Below, piece after piece: positions 6,191 to 10,921 of a stretch of 10,921 nt of DNA (positions are counted from its first letter, which is position 1; each line of letters begins with the position of its first letter). A program made the translations under genes and the position numbers. The stretch comes from an uncultured Lachnospiraceae bacterium (lineage in GTDB: Bacteria > Bacillota > Clostridia > Lachnospirales > Lachnospiraceae): positions 1 to 10,921 of the forward strand of contig CAMWOK010000079.1 in the NCBI GenBank assembly GCA_947175845.1, in the 5' to 3' direction. The notes beneath the pieces are model-generated. The model was not told where the DNA came from. It made no database searches and saw nothing but the letters and a program-made list of their open reading frames with translations.

Positions 6191-7615
6191 CTATTTTGAC
6201 CCCTTTCTCCCGAGGACTGTAAACACGGTCATAATCAGGATCTTGATGTCAAGCCCCAGAGACCAGTTGTCTATGTACTCCAGATCAAGCTTCACGATCT
6301 CCTCAAAATCCTGAATATTGCTTCTGCCGCTCACCTGCCACAACCCTGTCAGCCCCGGTGTGATGCTCATGCGTCTTCTGTAATAGCCGTTGTACTGCTC
6401 AAATTCATCCTCCGTCGGCGGGCGCGTTCCGACCAGGCTCATATCCCCCACCAGGATATTGAGAAACTGCGGCGTCTCGTCGATGCTGGTCTCCCTGATA
6501 AACCTGCCGACCCTGGTGATGCGGGGATCATCCTCCATCTTGAACATCAGCCCCCGCACCTCATTGTGCTCCTCAAGCTCCTTGCGGCGCGCCTCCGCGT
6601 CTGTGTACATCGAGCGGAACTTCCATATGCGGAAGCGGCGCCCGTTTTTTCCGATGCGCGTCTGCGAGAAAAACACGGGCCCCGGCGAGTCCAGCTTGAT
6701 CGCCAGCGCCACAAAGGGCGTGATCACCGCAGTGGCTGCAAGCCCCACCAGCGCCCCCGCAAAGACCATCAGACGCTTGAACAGCAGCCGCCTGGAATCC
6801 ATCGTCTTCAGCGCAAAGGAAATCACACTGTAGCCCGCCATCTGCTGCACGTAAGTGTTCGGGGTGGCATGGCTGAACAGATCCACGTTGTAATGGCAGG
6901 TAAGCCCCATCTCCTCAAACCGCTGCACCATGTCGCGAATCTCGATCAGCTCCTCCCCCGGCAGACAGATAAACACCTCGTCCACCATCATCTGAATCAC
7001 TGTCTCATACAGATTGTCCCGCGAGGCCACAACGGGTATGCCGGCCGCCTCGGTCCCCTCCCTGTCCGCGTCATAGATCACCACGGCAGTGATGTCATAA
7101 TACCACTCCTTGCCTCTGCGCAGATTGCCAAGCACCTCCTCCGCAAGAATCTCCTTCGTGATGACAAGCATCTTGGCGGCATTTGTGCTCTTTCTGTAGT
7201 ACTTCCAGATTGCCTTTTTGAACGCCATGTGCATCCCGTACGTGACCAGTGTGCTGAGCAGTGCAAAAATGCCGTAGACGGAGCGCGAAAACTGGTAGGA
7301 CTGCTGTGTGAAATACAGCACTACAACCAGCCCAACGACGATGATCAGCGTGTATCTGGCCGTGTAATAAAATTCCTGATACCAGCCTCTCGTAAAATAA
7401 TTCCGGTTCGCGTCGAGAAACATGTTGTAGAGCAGGCAGAGTATCACAATGTACGCCCCGACCATGAGATGAAACTGTCTGGGATAATTCTCGTGATGAA
7501 TGATGTTGAATCGAATGAACAATGCCGACGCATAGGAGACTACAGCACAAAAAATATCAATAATCAGAATGCTGTATATCTCAATCATTTTGTTTTTCCT
7601 TCTGACGTTCTCCAT
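6191..7615 (-). CDS. Polyprenyl-phosphate sugar-1-phosphate transferase (initiating, WbaP/WcaJ-type)
   Basis: 474 residues with the full long-form architecture: four N-terminal helices (about 10-30, 47-67, 85-105, 112-132), a Rossmann-like CoA-binding-type domain (~145-250), a re-entrant or membrane helix at ~275-300, and the C-terminal catalytic PGT domain. Catalytic-domain motifs are KFRSM (332-336), the Asp-Glu dyad in SIDETPQ (Asp379-Glu380), VGTRPP (395-400) and SITPGLTGLWQVSGRS (417-432). The reaction moves a sugar-1-phosphate from a UDP-sugar to undecaprenyl phosphate, committing lipid carrier to glycan synthesis. ATG 7615 is preceded by GAGGGAG; the ATG at codon 10, with AAGGA ahead, is an alternative. 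As the only priming enzyme in the operon, it defines the first sugar, whose identity (Glc, Gal, GlcNAc or other) is not evident. Confidence 0.95.
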   Translation of the reverse strand: MENVRRKNKMIEIYSILIIDIFCAVVSYASALFIRFNIIHHENYPRQFHLMVGAYIVILCLLYNMFLDANRNYFTRGWYQEFYYTARYTLIIVVGLVVVLYFTQQSYQFSRSVYGIFALLSTLVTYGMHMAFKKAIWKYYRKSTNAAKMLVITKEILAEEVLGNLRRGKEWYYDITAVVIYDADREGTEAAGIPVVASRDNLYETVIQMMVDEVFICLPGEELIEIRDMVQRFEEMGLTCHYNVDLFSHATPNTYVQQMAGYSVISFALKTMDSRRLLFKRLMVFAGALVGLAATAVITPFVALAIKLDSPGPVFFSQTRIGKNGRRFRIWKFRSMYTDAEARRKELEEHNEVRGLMFKMEDDPRITRVGRFIRETSIDETPQFLNILVGDMSLVGTRPPTEDEFEQYNGYYRRRMSITPGLTGLWQVSGRSNIQDFEEIVKLDLEYIDNWSLGLDIKILIMTVFTVLGRKGSK

Positions 7616-7641
7616 GCCGCTCCCTCAAATACTGTTGATGG

Positions 7642-8622
7642 CTAACCGCGCTCTCCCTCTTTGATCATATGCCTCACAAACATCCTGACATCCGCCAGGA
7701 TCTCCTCCTTACTGCAGATATAACCTCCCCTGCCGCCGAACTTTGACGCATATGTAGTCCTGAAATCATACATGACGGGCGTGCCTTTGAGCTCGTTCTT
7801 AAATACCTCCCCCGTCAGTGTCTTATACAGCTCAGCGGCTGTGACCGGCTCTGTCGCGACATTCAGCACTGTGATGTCCTCACTCAGCGCGATCTGTATA
7901 TCCTCCCACAGCCGCCCCAGCGAGTAGAACTGAAACGTGCTGCGGCTGTCTGTAAAGTTCAGTGCCGTAAAGCCCAGCTTTTTAAATTTTTTCTGCAGAA
8001 GCTCCTTTTTGTGTTTGTCCATTTTTCTGCATCGGTAATACCCGCTGCCGGCCGCCTCATAGCACTCGTCCAGCAGGATGGTATCGCCTGCCTTTTCAAG
8101 CACCTTTAACTCCTGGTATTTTTCCTTTTTCAGCACAGGCGGTATCACGTTGAGATAGTCAAATATGAAATTTTTCTTCATATTATAACCATACAGGCAC
8201 GGCAGTCTCACAATCAGCGCATCCGGGTAATGTTTCCGCACCCACGCCTCGAGATAGTATCTGTTCAGACCATATGGGTGGATGCCGTTTCCGGCTGCGC
8301 CTTTTCCGCCGTACAGCACATTGTCCGTCTCATCCACCCCCACAGGATTCTGATACACATCAATGGTGGAGATCAGCACCAGCCTTTGCGGATTGATTGC
8401 CCTGATATTTTTCTCTGCAGCCAGAATCTGCTCCAGATCGCGCTCCGGCACACTTTCCGCAAGATATTTGTCCGGGCGCACGCCGGAGTAGATCAGCACC
8501 TCCGGCTCTAATCCATATGCTTTCTCAATATTCTGGGAATTATACACCCCCTTGATGCGGTTCCTGGCCCGCGCATAGAGATTGCTTCCCACAAATCCTG
8601 TATAACCTACTAGAGCTACCAT
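7642..8622 (-). CDS. NAD-dependent epimerase/dehydratase-like SDR
   Basis: 326 residues from the ATG at 8622. That start has GGAGG at 8631-8635 with ideal 8-nt spacing, and it puts the nucleotide-binding motif GYTGFVG (6-12) at the N-terminus as in other extended SDRs. An in-frame open stretch to 8817 overlaps the upstream gene and is not used. LISTIDVY (83-90) matches the Ser/Thr strand of the family. The expected catalytic YxxxK is Tyr117-G-L-N-Arg121, so Lys is replaced by Arg. The substrate is probably a nucleotide sugar made for one of the operon's transferases. The conserved LNVATEPVTAAEL-like C-terminal region supports the epimerase/dehydratase class. With a non-canonical active site it could instead be a reductase or a non-catalytic binding protein. 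Confidence 0.82.
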   Translation of the reverse strand: MVALVGYTGFVGSNLYARARNRIKGVYNSQNIEKAYGLEPEVLIYSGVRPDKYLAESVPERDLEQILAAEKNIRAINPQRLVLISTIDVYQNPVGVDETDNVLYGGKGAAGNGIHPYGLNRYYLEAWVRKHYPDALIVRLPCLYGYNMKKNFIFDYLNVIPPVLKKEKYQELKVLEKAGDTILLDECYEAAGSGYYRCRKMDKHKKELLQKKFKKLGFTALNFTDSRSTFQFYSLGRLWEDIQIALSEDITVLNVATEPVTAAELYKTLTGEVFKNELKGTPVMYDFRTTYASKFGGRGGYICSKEEILADVRMFVRHMIKEGERG

Positions 8623-8630
8623 GATTATTT

Positions 8631-8635
8631 CCTCC
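8631..8635 (-). promoter_or_regulatory. Ribosome binding site fixing the SDR start at 8622
   Basis: GGAGG lies 8 nt upstream of the ATG at 8622, in the 20-nt gap after the GT2 stop codon. It settles the SDR start in favour of 8622 over in-frame starts inside the upstream gene (up to 8817). Confidence 0.75.
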
Positions 8636-8642
8636 CCTCCTA

Positions 8643-9635
8643 CTACTGTGTTTTCTGGCCGTCCTGCCGCTCTTCCCCCGGGAGCACCTCCCAAAAGTAA
8701 TATCTTGGCCTGCGCTTCGTCTCCAGATAATTTCGTCCCACATACTCTCCAATAATGCCAAGCGACAGCAGCACCGCCCCGCCAAGCACCCATATGGACA
8801 TCAGTATGGACGACCACCCGCTGACCGTATATCCAAAATAATGCTCATAGATGATGTGTACGATCATGCCGACCCCCACCAGCATTGCCAGAATCCCCAT
8901 CATCAGTACCATGCGTATCGGTTTGATGCTGAAGGACGTAATCCCGTCAGCCGCCAGTGCAGCCATCTTTGACAAAGGGTATTTTGACTTCCCCTGCATG
9001 CGGGGAAAGACTTCAAAATGCACTACAGAAGACCGAAACCCGATATCCGGAATGATCCCCCGCAGAAACAGATTGACCTCGTCGTACTCTGACAGTGCCT
9101 CGAGCGCTTTTTTGCTCATCAGCCTGTAATCTGCAGAATTTTCATAGATATCGCACCCCATAAGCGTCATTGTCTTGTAGAACAGCGTCGCGGAAAATTT
9201 CTTAAAAAACCCATCTGTGTTTCTGGAATTGCGGACGCCATACACAACCTCGCTGCCGTTCACATACTCGCTGATAAAGTGTTCCATAGCATTGATGTCC
9301 TGCTGGAGATCAGCGTCTATGGTGATTGTAAAATCACAATACTTTCTGGCGTACATCATTCCCGCAAGGATCGCGTTCTGATGCCCTCTGTTATGCGCAA
9401 ACCGCAGTCCGGTTATCTCTTTGCTGACAGCATACAGTCCCTTTATGAGCTCCCATGTGCGATCTTTGGAACCATCATCCACAAACACAATCATGCTCCT
9501 GTCAGATATGATCTCTCTTTTCTTCAATTCATGCAGCTTGTCCAAAAGCTTCCCCGCCGATGTCTCCAAGGCTTCCTCCTCATTGTAGCAGGGTACCACA
9601 ATATAGAGAACGCCCTTTTGCCTGCTATTATCCAC
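8643..9635 (-). CDS. GtrB/ArnC/DPM1-like polyprenyl-phosphate glycosyltransferase (GT2)
   Basis: About 330 residues from GTG at 9635; an in-frame TTG at 9668 would add 11. The GT-A fold motifs are VVPCYNEE (13-20), VDDGSKDRT (52-60) and the DADLQ metal motif (107-111). Two membrane helices follow at ~235-260 and ~275-300, then the family hallmark IGEYVGRNYLETKRRPRY near the C-terminus. This is the architecture of bactoprenol glucosyltransferase GtrB, ArnC and DPM1. They transfer a nucleotide-activated sugar to polyprenyl phosphate on the inner membrane face, giving a one-phosphate carrier for a GT-C enzyme outside. It is the first gene of the operon. For starts: GGAAGG sits 11 nt before the GTG, while the TTG overlaps the stop of a small upstream ORF; I favour GTG but am not certain. 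Confidence 0.9.
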   Translation of the reverse strand: MDNSRQKGVLYIVVPCYNEEEALETSAGKLLDKLHELKKREIISDRSMIVFVDDGSKDRTWELIKGLYAVSKEITGLRFAHNRGHQNAILAGMMYARKYCDFTITIDADLQQDINAMEHFISEYVNGSEVVYGVRNSRNTDGFFKKFSATLFYKTMTLMGCDIYENSADYRLMSKKALEALSEYDEVNLFLRGIIPDIGFRSSVVHFEVFPRMQGKSKYPLSKMAALAADGITSFSIKPIRMVLMMGILAMLVGVGMIVHIIYEHYFGYTVSGWSSILMSIWVLGGAVLLSLGIIGEYVGRNYLETKRRPRYYFWEVLPGEERQDGQKTQ

Positions 9636-9664
9636 TTCTCTTACGCCCTTCCATATACTTCTGT

Positions 9665-9781
9665 TCAAATGGCTCTATGATTCCATGCAATGCAGCATTT
9701 GCACTTCCCTGTCTTTTGATATAAATTGTAAACCATAACATACCTCTTGGCAATGTCATTTTCTCCTATATCTGCACTCAT
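9665..9781 (-). CDS. Small leader ORF, 38 codons, hypothetical
   Basis: An ATG at 9781 opens a 38-codon frame, beginning MSADIGENDIAKRY and containing a CKCC motif, which ends in TGA at 9667-9665. A stop lies just upstream of the ATG, so this is not the tail of a longer gene. The stop overlaps the possible TTG start (9668) of the GT2 gene as TTGA. No good Shine-Dalgarno precedes it and a promoter-like element lies within it. It may be a chance ORF or a coupling leader peptide; I do not recognise the sequence. Confidence 0.2.
   Translation of the reverse strand: MSADIGENDIAKRYVMVYNLYQKTGKCKCCIAWNHRAI
9725..9753 (-). promoter_or_regulatory. Candidate proximal promoter of the glycan operon
   Basis: On the minus strand TTGCCA (9753-9748) and TACAAT (9730-9725) are separated by 17 nt. 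A start near 9718 would leave an ~80-nt leader before the GTG at 9635. Both boxes match the sigma-A consensus at 4-5 of 6 positions. It is the promoter-like element nearest to the first gene. Confidence 0.5.
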
Positions 9782-9850
9782 TTTTTACAATAATTTCGCC
9801 ATATATGCACACTGTCCCAGGGACTGCTGCCTTTTGAATGCACTGCCAAT

Positions 9851-9924
9851 AAAAAACAAGACATCCGACCTTTTTGGTGTATACTGTTTTTGCCCCAAAA
9901 CAATAACCTGCAAAGGATATGTCT
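9851..9924 (-). terminator. Possible leader terminator/attenuator
   Basis: On the minus strand AGACATATCC (9924-9915) can pair with GGATGTCT (9866-9859), with a 2-nt bulge and a ~48-nt loop. The 3' arm is followed by TTGTTTTTTATT, a U-rich run. The 5' arm would start a few nt after the transcript start predicted from the distal promoter. The stem is short and the loop long, so a functional terminator is only a possibility. Confidence 0.25.
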
Positions 9925-9931
9925 TTCAGAA

Positions 9932-9947
9932 AATAGTATATACTATT
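9932..9947. promoter_or_regulatory. Perfect 16-bp palindrome AATAGTATATACTATT (operator-like)
   Basis: The 16-bp sequence equals its own reverse complement. Flanking CAG (9927-9929) and CTG (9948-9950) extend the dyad after a 2-nt bulge. It covers the -10 box of the distal minus-strand promoter. This is the usual geometry of a repressor operator, though AT-rich palindromes also occur by chance. Confidence 0.45.
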
Positions 9948-9963
9948 CTGGAAATATTTACAA
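9935..9963 (-). promoter_or_regulatory. Candidate distal promoter of the glycan operon
   Basis: On the minus strand TTGTAA (9963-9958) and TATACT (9940-9935) are 17 nt apart. A start near 9928 would give a ~290-nt leader before the GT2 gene. The -10 box is embedded in the 16-bp palindrome at 9932-9947, suggesting regulated initiation. Confidence 0.4.
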
Positions 9964-10006
9964 CAGCTTGAGACAATTAAATTTATGCGTGCAAGGACAC
10001 TTTTTG

Positions 10007-10580
10007 CTAATTAGTTATCGTTTCCTTTTTAGCCGCCATAACATGTCCAGAAATCATGACATCTTTCCATGGCTATTTTCCCGTATAATACAAATCTTTG
10101 AATAATGTCCTGTGCATTCGGTCTCATACTCATAGGCATCATATTATTTTTATATAAAACATCCCGATATTAGTCTAAATTTAATAAGGAAGTCACTGAT
10201 GACGCAGCCCAAGTATCCATACTATCCTGTTCCGGGACAAAATCCTCACATCCGCAAGGACATTTCTTAGAAGGCCTATCTTTTTCAACTTTTTCATCCT
10301 CAAATGCCGGGACAGAAAATCCAAACAATGGAACTTGAACTTTTTTCCCAAGCAGATACTTATTTTTCTCATCATCGGAATGAACGATAATACACTGGCA
10401 CGCTGCTGACAGCTCTGGCCGAGTAGTTGCAAGTTCAATATATTTATCAATTTCTCCTTCAATATAAAACCTTAAATAATTGAACTTTGAAGGCAATTCT
10501 GTAGTTTCTAATTCTGCCTGAGCACTTGTGGTTTGATACTTTGTACACCAAAGTACAGGTGCAACAGGCAGTTCACGAGT
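10007..10580 (-). pseudogene. Degraded fragment of archaeal-type valyl-tRNA synthetase
   Basis: The minus-strand frame from 10580 (opened by TAG at 10583-10581, no start codon) reads with clear ValRS similarity. It has APVLWCTKYQTTSAQAELE, then the editing-domain segment YIELATTRPELSAACQCIIV with VHSDDEKNKYLLGK and VPLFGFSVP following. After EDEKVEKD it jumps straight to a Cys-rich knot (KKCPCGCEDFVPEQDSMDTWAASSVTSL), so the residues normally between are deleted. A TAA at 10172-10170 interrupts it. The same frame continues with MPMSMRPNAQDIIQRFVLY, matching the ValRS MPMSLRPQAHDIIRTW region. A frameshift near 10060 leads to VMISGHVMAAKKETITN, where the KMSKS loop should be, then a stop. It cannot make an active enzyme. 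The MDTWA-SS form suggests the archaeal/rickettsial type. AT-rich codons differ from the operon's and suggest a separate origin. Confidence 0.85.
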
Positions 10581-10921
10581 CTAATTTCTGACCGGATGAA
10601 GTACTAACCAGCCAGAAATCAAACTTATAAGCCACATAGTTTGTTCCAGCCCGGCAAAATTTCAACGGTGATGCGATGCCTTCCTTCATTTTGGAATGCT
10701 ACACCTAGTGGAGGCCTGTGCAATAGCACTGTGGCCAGTCTGCATCAGGGGTTGTCGGGAAATATTCTTTTTGCCGCCCTGCCTGACAGCATTGATGCTG
10801 TATATACAAGGTCAAACAGTGTGCAATGGATTGTACAGATATTGTTGCGCCCGGATCGCCGATATGTTATACTCCTGTCTTTGACAGTTAAGAGAAACAA
10901 AAAAACGCTGTAATCCTTTAA
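10581..10921. other. Unassigned segment, no recognised gene
   Basis: These 341 nt start abruptly where ValRS similarity ends. A plus-strand frame of 90 codons (10641-10913) has no recognisable domain and no clear ribosome site. Minus-strand frames are short and broken, one ending in ITVEILPGWNKLCGL before TAA at 10627-10625. Small dyads are present: ATTTCTG/CAGAAAT at 10584-10619, ACAGCAT/ATGCTGT at 10786-10801, and TGTATATACA at 10799-10808. It could be the edge of a mobile or repetitive element or decayed coding DNA. Confidence 0.4.
10845..10873 (+). promoter_or_regulatory. Possible rightward promoter at the window edge
   Basis: On the plus strand TTGCGC (10845-10850) and TATACT (10868-10873) have 17-nt spacing. 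It would direct transcription out of the window to the right, where the gene cannot be seen. Confidence 0.25.

Larger units (their letters stand above)
9669..10006. other. AT-rich operon leader / intergenic region
   Basis: This ~340-nt stretch is clearly more AT-rich than the glycan genes and holds no convincing protein gene. Listed separately are two leftward promoter candidates, a palindrome, a possible attenuator stem and a 38-codon ORF. A short GTCCCaGGGAC dyad sits at 9814-9824. I see no T-box, riboswitch or tRNA. An open frame on the plus strand (9747-9971) has no family resemblance or ribosome site and is probably not a gene. Confidence 0.6.

Noticed and set aside
6566..7645. Long plus-strand open frame (359 codons) opposite the priming transferase
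   Set aside because: It is antisense to a full-length, motif-complete gene. It is rich in His, Arg, Leu and Pro, as expected of a shadow frame, and has no domain resemblance.
8623..8817. N-terminal extension of the SDR to 8817
   Set aside because: It overlaps the GT2 coding region. The extra 65 residues look like frame-shifted GT2, and the GGAGG-spaced ATG at 8622 puts the Rossmann motif at the N-terminus.
10537..10555. Hairpin TACTTTG-TACAC-CAAAGTA
   Set aside because: It lies within ValRS-like coding sequence with no U-tract, so it is probably incidental to the codons.

Overview
The window looks like part of a Clostridia chromosome, probably a Lachnospiraceae-type gut Firmicute. The reasons are AGGAGG-type ribosome sites, frequent GTG starts, a low-GC-style lipoprotein signal, and the particular mix of envelope genes. 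No marker gene fixes the genus. Almost everything reads leftward (minus strand), and the core of the window is one cell-surface glycan biosynthesis operon.

Right edge, 10921-10007: a non-operonic flank. At 10581-10921 I recognise nothing. At 10580-10007 lies a decayed, AT-rich internal piece of an archaeal-type valyl-tRNA synthetase. It has an in-frame stop, a frameshift, an internal deletion and a ruined KMSKS motif. From about 10006 to 9636 there is an AT-rich leader region. It holds two candidate sigma-A promoters reading leftward, a perfect 16-bp palindrome over one -10 box, a possible leader terminator and a 38-codon ORF ending against the first gene.

Operon, 9635 to 606, in transcription order: a DPM1/GtrB/ArnC-like membrane GT2; an NAD-dependent epimerase-like SDR; a full-length polyprenyl-phosphate sugar-1-phosphate transferase; a WecG/TagA/CpsF (GT26) glycosyltransferase; a YdjC/ChbG-type deacetylase; an exported SGNH/GDSL lipoprotein with an odd cysteine cluster; two ORFs that together look like one GT-C/DUF6077-like membrane glycosyltransferase split by a single in-frame TGA; and a pair of four-helix SMR/EamA (ArnE/ArnF-like) proteins. 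Gaps are short (9-52 nt), with overlaps of 11 and 4 nt.

Left edge: a consensus-like promoter (556-533) starts a separate leftward gene. It encodes a protein with a basic N-terminus and a very acidic hexapeptide (E-P-E-E-Y-D) repeat tract that runs off the window.

How they may fit together (inference): the phosphotransferase primes undecaprenyl phosphate, the GT26 enzyme adds a second sugar, and the deacetylase trims an N-acetyl group. In parallel the GT2 charges a polyprenyl-phosphate sugar, the SMR pair flips it, and the GT-C enzyme uses it outside the cell. That is the logic of ArnC/ArnEF/ArnT and GtrA/GtrB/Gtr systems. The SGNH lipoprotein would edit acyl groups outside. No Wzx, Wzy or ABC exporter is visible, so the final product is not determined here.
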